The translations under genes were made by a program, and so were the position numbers. Shown in pieces: positions 1 to 9,042 of a stretch of DNA of 64,000 bases; position 1 is the first letter of the stretch, and each line of letters begins with the position of its first letter. The stretch comes from Aquibacillus koreensis (GTDB lineage Bacteria; Bacillota; Bacilli; Bacillales; Amphibacillaceae). The notes beneath the pieces were generated by a model. That model was not told the origin of the DNA. It was given only the letters and a program-made list of their open reading frames with translations, and searched no databases. The DNA lies in NCBI RefSeq assembly GCF_025154055.1, contig NZ_JAOALK010000053.1, positions 62,001-126,000 of the forward strand, read 5' to 3'.

Positions 1-19
1 GAAAGATTGGTCACAAACA

Positions 20-607
20 CTATTTTATAGTGGAGCCCTGCTCAACTCGTTTAACTTTTATGAGAAGCCATCTAAATAATAAACCGATCAAAACGTAAAT
101 AGGGAAAGAATAAATGTGTTTCCAGCTATATACCTCGTAAATCCCTAAATATTCTGTTAGTGGTTCGAAAATAAATGAGAAAATAAACGAAGTTGTAATC
201 ATCGCAATTAAAAATGACTTCCAACTATTACAAAATTGGTAAATAAGCATAAAAAAGATTGGTAAATGTACATGATGAATTTCGACAATTGGAGGCATAA
301 CTGGTATTAACCTATTTGGATAAGACCAAAATACTAATGTAATACCAACTATATCTAAAATAAATCCAGTAGTTCCTACTAAAAGACCAAATGCTGAGAT
401 CTCAATAATTCTTTTTTTATCAAGAACGATCATCCATATAATGAACAAACTGATTGTAGTGATTAACAGAAGCCACCAATTAAAAGTAAATACAACACTT
501 GTAAGCCAATAGTCTAGCATCATGTCTCTGATTTGTCTGCGCATTTGGATAATTTCTTCCCACTTAGCATGTATTTGTAGGACATTTAAAAAGTGTAAAA
601 AAGACAC
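20..607 (-). CDS. CBO0543-like integral membrane protein
   Basis: A 195-residue protein rich in hydrophobic helices (about five membrane segments spread over residues 35-190) with a Trp-rich first segment (FNWWLLL). The layout resembles the CBO0543 family of small Firmicute membrane proteins, whose function is unknown. The start is a GTG preceded by AGGAG four bases upstream. A later Met at residue 22 lacks a clear ribosome binding site. It stands alone, divergent from the fasciclin gene. The family name is from recall of the pattern and is moderately secure; no biochemical role can be assigned. Confidence 0.6.
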   Translation of the reverse strand: MSFLHFLNVLQIHAKWEEIIQMRRQIRDMMLDYWLTSVVFTFNWWLLLITTISLFIIWMIVLDKKRIIEISAFGLLVGTTGFILDIVGITLVFWSYPNRLIPVMPPIVEIHHVHLPIFFMLIYQFCNSWKSFLIAMITTSFIFSFIFEPLTEYLGIYEVYSWKHIYSFPIYVLIGLLFRWLLIKVKRVEQGSTIK

Positions 608-718
608 AATACTCCTATCCCCTTCATGTAATAATCCTTTATTCCTATATGATTTGCATAATATTGATTTTTATTACGAAATAAAAGGGCAAAACGTTCA
701 TCCTTGTATCGTTGGGCA

Positions 719-747
719 GAGGGACTAGCAGCGCCTTCGAGTCCCTC
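719..747. other. Hairpin in the divergent intergenic region
   Basis: GAGGGACT (719-726) and AGTCCCTC (740-747) form a perfect 8-bp stem with a 13-base loop, between the divergent CBO0543-like and fasciclin genes. Neither strand has a convincing T-run next to it, so it is not a clear intrinsic terminator. It could be a leader structure. Nothing else is recognisable in the 608-898 gap except AT-rich promoter-like DNA and the operator-like palindrome at 861-879. Confidence 0.35.
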
Positions 748-860
748 ATCTTGATATAGCAATTTACATACGTCTAAAAAAATTAAATTTTCTAAACCTT
801 ATTACTATACAAAAGTTATATAACTATTATACAATTACGTTGCAAATATCTATACAAAAC

Positions 861-879
861 ATGTACATTAATTGTACAT
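861..879. promoter_or_regulatory. Operator-like palindrome before the fasciclin gene
   Basis: ATGTACA (861-867) and TGTACAT (873-879) form a perfect inverted repeat with a five-base spacer, ending just before the AGAGGAGG ribosome binding site (883-890) of the fasciclin gene. Its size and position suit a repressor operator. The cognate regulator is not identifiable from the window. Confidence 0.35.
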
Positions 880-898
880 AAAAGAGGAGGTACCTTAA

Positions 899-1516
899 AT
901 GGTTAAAAAGAAAGGATTCATGATGCTCGTAGTGTTTATGTTTATGATGTCGGTGACAAATGCTGTGTTCGCTGACAATCACGAAGAAAGTGCAGATATC
1001 GTTGATACAGCGGTTGATGCAGGAAACTTTACGACGTTAGTAGCAGCTGTTGAACAAGCTGGATTGGTTGATGCCCTTAAAGGGGAAGGCCCATTCACTG
1101 TTTTTGCTCCTACAGATGAAGCATTCGCAAACCTCTTAGAAGAACTAGATGTAACCGCAGAAGAACTTCTTGCACGGGAAGATTTAGCGGATATCCTTCA
1201 GTACCATGTCGTATCTGGCAAAGTGATGGCCTCTGATTTAGAAGATGGAATGGAAGCAGAAACACTAAACGGCCAAAAAGTAATGATTTCACTAGACCCA
1301 GTCCAAGTGAACGATGCAAATGTCACAACGGCAGATATTGAAACGTCGAATGGTGTAATCCATGTGATTGATGGTGTATTATTGCCAATGGACGAAGAAA
1401 CGGAGTCCATTCCTGAAACTGGTCAATCATCAGTTTTACCATACGTTGGTATCACGCTACTCGCTGCGATCATTGGGATCTATTTTTATAGAAGAGAAAG
1501 AACTGCTAAAGCATAA
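899..1516 (+). CDS. Wall-anchored fasciclin (FAS1) domain protein
   Basis: A 205-residue secreted protein. It has a signal peptide (residues 1-26, ending VFA-DN), then one FAS1 adhesion domain (about residues 33-165) with the family motifs [11 protein letters not shown] and YHVVSG and the closing [13 protein letters not shown]. The C-terminus carries a sorting signal: IPETG, a hydrophobic helix ([19 protein letters not shown]) and a basic tail (RRERTAKA). It is therefore expected to be covalently fixed to peptidoglycan by a sortase, most likely the one encoded directly downstream. The start ATG has a strong AGAGGAGG site. FAS1 domains generally mediate adhesion; the ligand is unknown. Confidence 0.9.
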   Translation: MVKKKGFMMLVVFMFMMSVTNAVFADNHEESADIVDTAVDAGNFTTLVAAVEQAGLVDALKGEGPFTVFAPTDEAFANLLEELDVTAEELLAREDLADILQYHVVSGKVMASDLEDGMEAETLNGQKVMISLDPVQVNDANVTTADIETSNGVIHVIDGVLLPMDEETESIPETGQSSVLPYVGITLLAAIIGIYFYRRERTAKA

Positions 1517-1523
1517 ATTAACT

Positions 1524-1550
1524 GGAGGGCTTCGTGCTCTCCTCTTTTGT
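1524..1550 (+). terminator. Stem-loop between fasciclin and sortase genes
   Basis: GGAGGGC (1524-1530) pairs with GCTCTCC (1536-1542), with one G-T pair, over a TTCGT loop, and is followed by a T-rich run. It lies between the fasciclin stop and the sortase start and probably acts as a partial terminator, so that the surface protein is made in excess of its sortase. Confidence 0.6.
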
Positions 1551-1567
1551 TAAATGAGGTGACTGTA

Positions 1568-2329
1568 TTGAATAAAAATCGATTCATCATTCTATTTGCG
1601 CTTTCTGTTTTCCTTTTCTGCATGTACCAGGTAACGATGCAGGTGTATGCAGGCTACCAAAACGAGCAAGTATATGAAGCGATCCGCAGCAATTATCAAG
1701 CAGTGGACACACTACCTAACAAGCATAAACAAGAGCCAAAGGGCCATTTAATAAAAGAGGAGAAACCACAGGAAGTAATGCATGCTTTTAACCCCTTATT
1801 AGAGAAAAACGCAGACACGATTGGCTGGGTTACTGTTCCTAATACAGTAATCGATTATCCCGTCGTCAAAACAGAAGATAACGAGTTCTACCTTGATCAT
1901 AATTTTGAGCAGGAAAATTCGAGTGCTGGTGCAATCTTTATGGATTATCGAAATGCGGGAGATGGCGATGATCGGCATACGATTATTTACGGGCACCATA
2001 TGAAGGATGGCTCGATGTTCAAGCAATTAACGAAATATCAGTCAAAGGAATTTTTCGAAGAGAACCGAACGATTACGCTAAACACATTATATCAGCAGAC
2101 GAAGTGGGAAGTATTCTCTGCCTATGTGACTACTACTGATTTCTATTACATCGCTACTCAGTTTCGTTCAAATAGGGATTACCTCGGGTTCCTCAATCAG
2201 CTACAAGAGAAATCGATTCATGATACAGCTATGGATTTAAGTGAAGATGATCAGGTGCTTACCTTGTCTACTTGTTCTTATGATTTCGATGATGCTCGGT
2301 TTGTTGTGCATGCGAGGAGAGTTAGGTGA
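1568..2329 (+). CDS. srtB: Class B sortase
   Basis: A membrane-tethered transpeptidase that would join its substrate to the cell wall. An N-terminal signal-anchor helix (residues 5-25) precedes a class B sortase fold: DTIGWVTVPNTVIDYPVV, the catalytic His in YGHHM, the catalytic Cys in TLSTC, and the catalytic Arg in the DARFVVHARR tail. I chose the TTG at 1568 because GAGGTG lies six bases upstream; an in-frame TTG at 1547 lies inside the preceding hairpin and has no such site. The 253-residue length is typical. Its only obvious local client is the fasciclin protein with an IPETG motif. That is unusual, because studied class B enzymes act on NPQTN-type signals. Confidence 0.88.
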   Translation: MNKNRFIILFALSVFLFCMYQVTMQVYAGYQNEQVYEAIRSNYQAVDTLPNKHKQEPKGHLIKEEKPQEVMHAFNPLLEKNADTIGWVTVPNTVIDYPVVKTEDNEFYLDHNFEQENSSAGAIFMDYRNAGDGDDRHTIIYGHHMKDGSMFKQLTKYQSKEFFEENRTITLNTLYQQTKWEVFSAYVTTTDFYYIATQFRSNRDYLGFLNQLQEKSIHDTAMDLSEDDQVLTLSTCSYDFDDARFVVHARRVR

Positions 2330-2354
2330 TATTTTATAATTGTATATAAATAAG

Positions 2355-2388
2355 AGGTAGTGCTATGAAAGTTGGCACTACCTTTTTT
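2355..2388 (+). terminator. Intrinsic terminator after the sortase gene
   Basis: AGGTAGTGC (2355-2363) and GCACTACCT (2375-2383) form a perfect 9-bp stem followed by a run of T, 26 bases after the sortase stop codon. This closes the fasciclin-sortase unit. Confidence 0.9.
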
Positions 2389-2425
2389 AATGATTGGTAA
2401 AAAGAACAAATAGTAATTCCACAAG

Positions 2426-2482
2426 TATGTCCTCCCCACATGGACACTTCTGCTACTTTGTCTTTCGACAGGGTCTGACCCC
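2426..2482 (-). repeat. REP-like unit, copy 1
   Basis: Read on the minus strand: GGGGTCAGACCC (palindrome), TGTCGAAAGACA (4-bp stem with GAAA loop), a 12-base A/T-rich spacer, then a TGTCC...GGACA hairpin (arms at 2428-2432 and 2442-2446 on the plus strand). It is an unpaired copy lying between the sortase terminator and the first germination operon. Confidence 0.9.
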
Positions 2483-2524
2483 GATATGGGAGTAAGATAC
2501 TTCTAATTGGTTACAATAACTATG

Positions 2525-2531
2525 CATATTA
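2525..2531 (+). promoter_or_regulatory. Possible sigma-G -10 element
   Basis: CATATTA, 25 bases before the gerA start, fits the CATnnTA form of forespore sigma-G -10 boxes, which commonly drive germination operons. A good -35 partner is not evident, so this is a weak call. Confidence 0.25.
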
Positions 2532-2555
2532 ATTAGTAGAAGTAGGGATGGTTGT

Positions 2556-4046
2556 ATGTTCAGGAGATCAAGGGATAAGTTGTTGAATCAGAGTGCCGTT
2601 GATGCTGGTTCAAGTTCTATTGATGAACTGGTAGTTGTTATGAAACAGAGTGACGATTTTAGTCATTTTGAATTCCATCAGATGACCATCTCTTTTTACA
2701 AAACATTAGTGGACCAGACAGAAGTGCATCAAGGTATTTTTAGCTACTTTCAAAACAATAGATTTGATCGATTAGAGGAAATCAAACAAGCATTACCGAT
2801 CGACGATATAACACTTACTTCTGATGTTGATACAGTCAAAGAAAAAATGATGCAGGGCTATTTATTACTTCAGCACGCTACCAATCAACAAGTGCTGTTG
2901 ATTCCCGCTAAATTATCAAAAGCAAGAGATATAGCTCCTCCAGAAATTGAGTATAGCGTAATTGGTCCAAAGGAAGCATTTGTAGAAGATATGGATATAA
3001 ATATCAACTTAATTCGAAAACGACTTCCGCTTCCACAATTGCAAGTCAAAGAACTAACAGTTGGAAAATTAACTAAAACAAAAGTTGCGATTATTTATAT
3101 AGATGGGATTGTTAATCCAGATAATGTAGAAACTGTTACCCAACGTATTAGCGACATAGAGTTTGATCAGATTATAGATAGTTCGTTTATTGCACAAATG
3201 ATTTCAGACAACTCTAACTCTCCATTTCCGCAACTGATTGATACGGAGCGACCAGACCGGGTAGCAAGTGTACTTTCGGAAGGAAAAGTTGCAGTTATTT
3301 GTGATGGGTCACCACATGCTTTAACAGGTCCTACTACATTAGTTGAATTTTTTTCTGCCTATGAAGATTATTTTTTACCTTGGCATATTGCAACGATCTT
3401 TCGTATTATACGGCTTTTCGCCATCCTATTTTCAGTATTAATCACACCATTATACGTTGCCGTTCTAACCTATCATTATCAAATTATCCCGATGGATCTA
3501 CTAGGAACGATTATCTCTTCTAGAAGAGATATACCTTTTCCACCTATTCTAGAGGCGTTAATCTTAGAGCTCACAATTGAATTATTAAGAGAAGCAGGTG
3601 CTCGTTTACCGATGAAAATTGGACAAACGATTGGTATTGTTGGTGGTATTGTTATTGGAACTGCGGCAGTAGAAGCAGGACTAACGAGTAATGTATTGCT
3701 CATTCTTGTTGCGCTATCAGCCTTAGCATCATTCACCACACCAATATATCGTATCGGTAATACGATCAGACTGATCCGATTTCCATTTATCATTTTGGCG
3801 CAATTATGGGGATTGATTGGGGTCTTATTGGCGTTTTTATTCTGTTTATCTCACTTGCTAAAACTTACTTCAATCGGAAGGCCTTATACAGAACCTTTTT
3901 ATCCGCCTCGCTTGCAAGATTTAAAGGACTCCTTTATTCGAGCTCCTTTTTCTAGTCAAACAAAACGCCCGATATTAACAAGGACGAGTGATACGAACCG
4001 GATGAATGCTAGTCGAGTAAAAGCAAAACAAGGAAAAAGGAAGTAA
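2556..4046 (+). CDS. GerA-family spore germination receptor subunit A
   Basis: A 496-residue A subunit of a nutrient germinant receptor in the spore inner membrane. It has a soluble N-terminal half (about 1-250, with the family motifs RKRLPLPQL and VAIIYIDGIVN), then a hydrophobic half with several membrane segments (about 275-440) including PTTLVEFFSAYEDYF and MKIGQTIGIVGG, and a basic Ser/Arg/Lys tail. It is the first gene of an A-B-C operon with gaps of 3 and 0 bp. In the family, A and B subunits sense the germinant with the lipoprotein C subunit. The germinant cannot be inferred. Confidence 0.93.
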   Translation: MFRRSRDKLLNQSAVDAGSSSIDELVVVMKQSDDFSHFEFHQMTISFYKTLVDQTEVHQGIFSYFQNNRFDRLEEIKQALPIDDITLTSDVDTVKEKMMQGYLLLQHATNQQVLLIPAKLSKARDIAPPEIEYSVIGPKEAFVEDMDININLIRKRLPLPQLQVKELTVGKLTKTKVAIIYIDGIVNPDNVETVTQRISDIEFDQIIDSSFIAQMISDNSNSPFPQLIDTERPDRVASVLSEGKVAVICDGSPHALTGPTTLVEFFSAYEDYFLPWHIATIFRIIRLFAILFSVLITPLYVAVLTYHYQIIPMDLLGTIISSRRDIPFPPILEALILELTIELLREAGARLPMKIGQTIGIVGGIVIGTAAVEAGLTSNVLLILVALSALASFTTPIYRIGNTIRLIRFPFIILAQLWGLIGVLLAFLFCLSHLLKLTSIGRPYTEPFYPPRLQDLKDSFIRAPFSSQTKRPILTRTSDTNRMNASRVKAKQGKRK

Positions 4047-4049
4047 CCT

Positions 4050-5144
4050 ATGCGGACTAACACTTACAAACCTGACATTACTGAGCAACTGTCACCGTTT
4101 CTGGTTGTTTTTCTAATCCACGCATCCCAAATCGGAGAAGGTATTCTCAGTTTTGAAAGGTTCATTGCAGAAAAAGCTGGACATGATAGCTGGGTCTCTG
4201 TTTTATTAACAGGTGGCATTCTATGTCTCATCATCTATCTTATTTACAAAATAGTATTACGCGGAGATGGGGATTTGATAAAAATCCATCAAGACCTCTT
4301 TGGTAAATGGATAGGAAATGTCATGACCATCCTTGTTGGATGTTACTTTTTAATTTTATCCATTATTGTTACGCGTTCCTATATTGAGGTTATTCAAGTA
4401 TGGATGTTCCCAGAGTTATCCACATTCTGGTTTAGTGCTGTTATCGCATTCCTTTTTTATACGTTTATTATTGGAGGTTTTCGTATTGTAGCAGGTCTTG
4501 CTTTTTTTAGTGTGATCTTATCCACGTTACTCGCTTCCTTTAAATATGTTGCTTATACAGAGGGATATTGGACTAACTTATTTCCAATGTTTGATCATTC
4601 ACCAATCGAAATTATGCAAGCCATAAAACCGATGTTCTATAGTTATCTTGGTGTAGAATTGTTACTGATCTATTTGCCTTTTATAAAAAATAAAAAGCAA
4701 TCACTAAAATGGGCAATCCTTGGAAATCTATGGTCAACATTGGTCTATTTCGTATCAGTTATCGCTATCTTCCTATACTTTAACCAGGACCAACTGCAAC
4801 ACATTGTCTGGCCAACCTTAAATCTATGGAAAGTGATTAACCTTCCTTTTGTAGAAAGGTTTGAGTATATTGGGGTCACGTTACATTTCACAGTAGTCAT
4901 TGCTACGATTTGCTTATATTTGTGGGCTGCGGCACAAACATTTTTCCGTATATCTAATAGAGGCTATAAAGTAATCACAATCATTATTTTAGTAATGACA
5001 GTAGTTGGATGCAACACGGTCGATAATTTTGTTCTAATTGAACAATATACCACGCAAATATCATATGTTGGTTATTATCTCGTTATAATTTATATTCCTT
5101 TCCTTTATATCTATCAATCCATCTGGTTAGGAGTGAAAAAATAA
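4050..5144 (+). CDS. GerB-family spore germination permease subunit
   Basis: A 364-residue integral membrane protein of the GerAB/GerBB family, a branch of the amino acid-polyamine-organocation transporter fold. About ten hydrophobic segments run through the whole length. The N-terminal motif with PFLVVFLIHASQIGEGIL and GHDSWVSVLL is characteristic. B subunits bind small germinants in a transporter-like pocket. It begins 3 bp after the A gene and its stop codon touches the C-gene start, so the three are translated together. Confidence 0.92.
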   Translation: MRTNTYKPDITEQLSPFLVVFLIHASQIGEGILSFERFIAEKAGHDSWVSVLLTGGILCLIIYLIYKIVLRGDGDLIKIHQDLFGKWIGNVMTILVGCYFLILSIIVTRSYIEVIQVWMFPELSTFWFSAVIAFLFYTFIIGGFRIVAGLAFFSVILSTLLASFKYVAYTEGYWTNLFPMFDHSPIEIMQAIKPMFYSYLGVELLLIYLPFIKNKKQSLKWAILGNLWSTLVYFVSVIAIFLYFNQDQLQHIVWPTLNLWKVINLPFVERFEYIGVTLHFTVVIATICLYLWAAAQTFFRISNRGYKVITIIILVMTVVGCNTVDNFVLIEQYTTQISYVGYYLVIIYIPFLYIYQSIWLGVKK

Positions 5145-6215
5145 ATGCGCATACTCTGCAGTCTTTTCATGCTTATGTTTCTTGTCGGATGTGTGAGTTC
5201 GAAAATCATTGAGGATATTCAACTTGTGCAGATCAACGGTTATGATCTAACGGCACAAGAACAAATGATTAGAGGTACCATTAGCATTCCACAATATGGT
5301 TCAAGTGAGCAAGCAAACGAGGTTAACAACATTGAGTATCATGCAGAATCGCAAACAGCTCAAGATATTCGAACGAAAATCGAAGCAGAAACACCTTATC
5401 CAGTTGAATCAGGAAAAACGCTAGGCGTATTATTTGGCCGTGGACTAGCTGAAAAAGGTATTGGTAAGTTAATTGAAGGATTAAGTGAGAATCAAGATTT
5501 TGGTCGAAACCTTTTTCTATGTGTCGTAGACGGAAAAGCAGAAACATTGTTGACACAAGAATTTGAAACACAGGATACAATAGCAAAATACGTGGTGGAC
5601 TTAATTCAAACGAACCAAGAAAAAAATTTCCCAAAAACGAACTTCCATGAGCTGTTATATAGTTTTCATGGGGAGGGTATGGATTTCTTTTTGCCATTTC
5701 TATCCCATACGGACAAAGATGTAAAGGTAAGTGGGCTTGCACTATTTAAAGAAGATAAGCTTGTCGATACCATCCCTTTTAAGGAAGTGTTTATCTTTAA
5801 GGCACTATATGAAAATAGTGATGATGCCAACTATCAGTTTTTCTGGGCAGAAAAGGATACCTACCTTACGATAAAATCGATCAGTTCTAATGTAAAGGTA
5901 AAACAGCTCAAAGATAATAAAATGTCGATCACCATCAATATGATTGGTATTATAACAGAAACGCTTTCGTTAAATATTGATCAGCTTAATGAGGTGAAAA
6001 AATTAGAAAGAGCACTTGCAGTAGATATTTCAACAAAAGGACAAGCACTCATCAAAAAGTTACAAGAGCAAGACATAGACCCTTTAAGATTAGGTGACTA
6101 CGCAAGAAGCCAAACAAGAAATTGGGACTACCAAGCATGGCAGACAAGCTATCCCAACATGGAAATTAAGGTCAATACGAACTTTAAGATTAGTCAATCA
6201 AATATCGGAAAGTAG
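5145..6215 (+). CDS. Ger(x)C-family spore germination lipoprotein
   Basis: A 356-residue lipoprotein C subunit. The signal peptide ends in the lipobox LVGC (Cys about residue 16), followed by the Ger(x)C N-terminal and C-terminal domains. The typical closing region with R-x-W-D-Y-Q-A-W and YPNMEIKVNTNFKI is present. It would be lipid-modified and face the outer side of the spore inner membrane. The start ATG directly abuts the stop of the B gene. Six bases after its stop begins a REP-like repeat. Confidence 0.92.
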   Translation: MRILCSLFMLMFLVGCVSSKIIEDIQLVQINGYDLTAQEQMIRGTISIPQYGSSEQANEVNNIEYHAESQTAQDIRTKIEAETPYPVESGKTLGVLFGRGLAEKGIGKLIEGLSENQDFGRNLFLCVVDGKAETLLTQEFETQDTIAKYVVDLIQTNQEKNFPKTNFHELLYSFHGEGMDFFLPFLSHTDKDVKVSGLALFKEDKLVDTIPFKEVFIFKALYENSDDANYQFFWAEKDTYLTIKSISSNVKVKQLKDNKMSITINMIGIITETLSLNIDQLNEVKKLERALAVDISTKGQALIKKLQEQDIDPLRLGDYARSQTRNWDYQAWQTSYPNMEIKVNTNFKISQSNIGK

Positions 6216-6221
6216 AGGGGT

Positions 6222-6361
6222 GGGGTCTGACCCTGTCGAAAGACATTTCACATAAATAGTCCACTGTTGACGGACAGTTTGGTCATGAGGATGTGTACCA
6301 TCTATCTGTCCTCCCTCTAAGGACAAATCTGCTATTTTGTCTTTCGACAGGGTCTGACCCC
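6222..6361. repeat. REP doublet (inverted pair), copies 2 and 3
   Basis: A 140-bp element made of two facing REP-like units. The left unit has GGGGTCTGACCC at 6222-6233, TGTCGAAAGACA at 6234-6245 and a GTCC...GGAC hairpin at 6259-6275. The right unit has TGTCC...GGACA at 6307-6325, TGTCTTTCGACA at 6338-6349 and GGGTCTGACCCC at 6350-6361. It fills the space between convergent genes, 6 bp from the gerC stop and 7 bp from the SDR stop. This is the shortest, REPIN-like form in the window. Confidence 0.93.
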
Positions 6362-6368
6362 TTTCAAA

Positions 6369-7106
6369 TCAACCTTGATTGGTTGGTCTAATAATCACTT
6401 CATTTATTGCCACTCCATCAGGCTGTGATACTGCATAATATACTGCATTAGCAACATCCTCACTTGTTAAAGATGGCAAGTTTGGATCTTCGAATTTTGG
6501 CTTGATGTCTTTGTCGGTAATAAAATTCATAAGTTCTGTATCTACTACGCCTGGCGAAATACTAGTCACTTTTAAATTTGTTTGTGCTAACTCTTTACTT
6601 AACCCCTCCATAAAGATTCGGGTTGCAAATTTTGTCCCACAATAAACTGTTCCCGACGGAAATACCCCATGTCCGGCAACAGAGGCTGTGGTAATAATAT
6701 GCCCCTTATCACGTTCCTTCATATATGGTAAGGCTGCTGCAATGCCATATAATACACCTTTTATATTAACATCCACCATTTGGTCCCATTCATCCACTTT
6801 TAACTTGTCCATAAACGATAATGGCATTAATCCAGCATTATTAAACATGACATCAATTTGCCCATATGTTTTAATAGCAAATTTAGCAAGGTCTTGCATA
6901 CTTTCATAAGACGTTACGTCCGTTACTTTAGAAACTGCAGAACCACCTGCTCTTTCAATCTCTTCCTTTAATTGAATCAAGCGTTCTTCCCTACGAGCAG
7001 CTAGTACTACATGTGCTCCTTCTTCAGCAAACTTCTTGGCAGTGGCTTCACCAATTCCACTTGAAGCACCAGTGATTATAATCACCTTATCTTTCACATT
7101 AGACAT
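6369..7106 (-). CDS. SDR-family NAD(P)-dependent oxidoreductase
   Basis: A 245-residue classical short-chain dehydrogenase. It has the Rossmann dinucleotide motif TGASSGIGEA near the N-terminus, the NNAGLMP motif, and the catalytic Tyr-Lys pair in YCGTK with an upstream Ser in TTASVAG. The conserved RREERL after the first beta strand suggests NADP preference. It is the last gene of the minus-strand block, 20 bp after the M28 peptidase gene, and may share its transcript. The substrate is unknown. Confidence 0.9.
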   Translation of the reverse strand: MSNVKDKVIIITGASSGIGEATAKKFAEEGAHVVLAARREERLIQLKEEIERAGGSAVSKVTDVTSYESMQDLAKFAIKTYGQIDVMFNNAGLMPLSFMDKLKVDEWDQMVDVNIKGVLYGIAAALPYMKERDKGHIITTASVAGHGVFPSGTVYCGTKFATRIFMEGLSKELAQTNLKVTSISPGVVDTELMNFITDKDIKPKFEDPNLPSLTSEDVANAVYYAVSQPDGVAINEVIIRPTNQG

Positions 7107-7126
7107 ACTTTCTTCCTCCTTTATAG

Positions 7127-8860
7127 TTAATTTTTCACTTTCATGTTCACGAAGGACTCCGCTATATGGATCGCTTGACGTAGCGTGTACTCCACCTTAT
7201 TTAACCTTCGTTTTAGGAAGGTTTGCCATTCGAAAAAGGCATTCGAGCCAGGGGTTGTTTCTGCTAGAATAGTAATATCTTTTAACAATGGAAGGGGTGG
7301 TTGATTCATCGCTAAATCATGGTCATGTAGATCACCGCTAACATAGTTAAGAGGGATTAAGCAATGAGATAACGCTAATAGTTTCTCGTTTATGACTTTC
7401 GCCTCCTCATCCGACCATTCTTGATTTTGAATCATATCGTTTATATTAATCGTCATCTGGTTTAATTGTTCAACACGTTGTAGCGCTAGCGACAAATCAA
7501 GCTTGTCTGACGCTAGCTTGTTATAATCTAATAAAGCTTCCTTTAATTCTGTTGTGGCAGCCGCTTGATTAATAGGCAAAATTCTTCTATTACAAGCATC
7601 ATAGATAACTGCTGCATATACTTGACAATCACGTTGTAGGTTGTCTTTGTCCAGTTTATCTAGCGTATCTTCCGTAGTGTGCCACCACCAGCCAAAACCA
7701 CCTGATTTTACTCCACCAAACAGCTGGTTTAATGTTTGTGAGGCAACATCGTTACTAATTGGTTGTTCAGAGAGACCCATAAATAATGCTGGGATGCCGA
7801 TCCCCCAAAACGATTGATCACCACCACGTCCAAAGCGTTTCCCAATGAACTTTTCACCTGTCAATGCTTCCACAAAAGAACCACCGAAATCTTTCGTCTC
7901 AACCATACAGTTACTTTCACCAAGAATCGTTGCACCTTTGCCTCCAACCGAATCAATATAAACATGAAGTGTACAATTTTCGTGCAGCTCCTCCCAGTTC
8001 ATATCACAATAATAAGTCGATCCTGCGTACCTTCCATGGGAATGACCTGACCAAAAGGCGAGACGTAAGCTGCGTCTTAATGACAATTGTTGCTCTTTGA
8101 TCACGCGCGCGACCTCCAACATCGTAGCATTGGCACTGCCATTATCCATTGCTCCGTAATGCCATGAATCCACATGACCACTGAACAAGACAAATTTCTC
8201 CGGTTCCAATTCCCCTTTCAGATCAGCTATTAAAGTAGGGATTTTACGATAGCCCGTATCCACTAGCGTACGAAGCCAAACTGAAACTTGTTTAGAGGGT
8301 TGTGCTAGCTTACTTTTAAGGATGTTACCCTCTGTTTCGGTTATCGAAATGACTGGGATTTTCGGTAATTGTTTTTTCGTTTCCGGAGTTGGATTTCCCC
8401 ATACACGGGAAACAATCATTTCATGCGTAATGGCCCCATTAATAAAGATGGCAGCTAAAACACCTGCATTCTCCAACACTTCAACAGCATTCGGTGTGGC
8501 AATACCTTCTGTTAATACAACCTTTCCGGTCAATGCAAGTGGGGTATTCAGATCCTTGACATATACAAGTTCACCTGTTGCTCCTGTTTCGCCAGTTGAA
8601 GTGGACATGGAGTGGGTAATACAGGGTAAAGTTTCACCATCAACCTTCAATGATGCTTCTACAGGTATGCTTATGTAACCATCATGAAAACTAAGCTTTG
8701 TCTCTAGTCCAAGATTATCTAGTACATTTTGGGCGTACTCGAATGCCCGGAGTTCTTCATCTGACCCCGATAACCTCACTTCCTTTGTAAGTTGTTCTGT
8801 ATAAGACATTAGCTGATCACCAGATATAGCGTGTACTAATTGTTTTAATTTTTGATTCAC
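7127..8860 (-). CDS. M28-family zinc aminopeptidase
   Basis: A 577-residue peptidase without a signal peptide. The N-terminal part includes a PA-type insert (about 50-200). The catalytic M28 core starts near residue 228 with GHVDSWHYGAMDNGSA, which supplies the zinc His and bridging Asp, and continues with a GHSHGRYAGS segment and a C-terminal helical extension. The start is GTG with GGGAG upstream. Two terminator-like hairpins separate it from the preceding hydrolase genes, so it may have its own promoter. It would trim oligopeptides, in keeping with the nearby peptide importer. Confidence 0.82.
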   Translation of the reverse strand: MNQKLKQLVHAISGDQLMSYTEQLTKEVRLSGSDEELRAFEYAQNVLDNLGLETKLSFHDGYISIPVEASLKVDGETLPCITHSMSTSTGETGATGELVYVKDLNTPLALTGKVVLTEGIATPNAVEVLENAGVLAAIFINGAITHEMIVSRVWGNPTPETKKQLPKIPVISITETEGNILKSKLAQPSKQVSVWLRTLVDTGYRKIPTLIADLKGELEPEKFVLFSGHVDSWHYGAMDNGSANATMLEVARVIKEQQLSLRRSLRLAFWSGHSHGRYAGSTYYCDMNWEELHENCTLHVYIDSVGGKGATILGESNCMVETKDFGGSFVEALTGEKFIGKRFGRGGDQSFWGIGIPALFMGLSEQPISNDVASQTLNQLFGGVKSGGFGWWWHTTEDTLDKLDKDNLQRDCQVYAAVIYDACNRRILPINQAAATTELKEALLDYNKLASDKLDLSLALQRVEQLNQMTININDMIQNQEWSDEEAKVINEKLLALSHCLIPLNYVSGDLHDHDLAMNQPPLPLLKDITILAETTPGSNAFFEWQTFLKRRLNKVEYTLRQAIHIAESFVNMKVKN

Positions 8861-8923
8861 ATAGAGAACTCCCTTCTGGGGTAACTTAGCTTTTTGTTCC
8901 TATTCGTATAGTGACATTTTGAT

Positions 8924-8966
8924 AAAAAAAGATCAGATGAAATGTCTATTCACCTCTCATTTGATC
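8924..8966 (-). terminator. Intrinsic terminator, minus strand
   Basis: On the minus strand, GATCAAATGA pairs with TCATCTGATC (plus-strand arms 8957-8966 and 8931-8940, one wobble), followed by seven T (A-run at 8924-8930). It terminates the long hydrolase operon downstream of the DUF885-like gene. Confidence 0.8.
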
Positions 8967-8979
8967 AAACAACCTTCAG

Positions 8980-9008
8980 AAAAATGCATGGTTAAAGAAC
9001 CCATGCAT
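8980..9008 (-). terminator. Second terminator-like hairpin, minus strand
   Basis: ATGCATGGTT (8984-8993) pairs with AACCCATGCAT (8998-9008) with one bulged base, and a short T-run follows on the minus strand. It lies 35 bp after the DUF885-like stop and forms a tandem terminator with the next hairpin. Confidence 0.65.
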
Positions 9009-9042
9009 CGATCTGTAGTCAACTCAATTAATTCATATTTTA

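Noticed and set aside
719-747. Hairpin between 608 and 898 considered as a tRNA, riboswitch or cyclic-dinucleotide aptamer
   Set aside because: It has no cloverleaf, no CCA end and no match to the conserved cores of c-di-GMP or other aptamers that I can recall; kept only as a hairpin.
5323-5742. 139-residue minus-strand open frame within gerC
   Set aside because: It is antisense to a clear Ger(x)C lipoprotein gene, with no start signal or family likeness.
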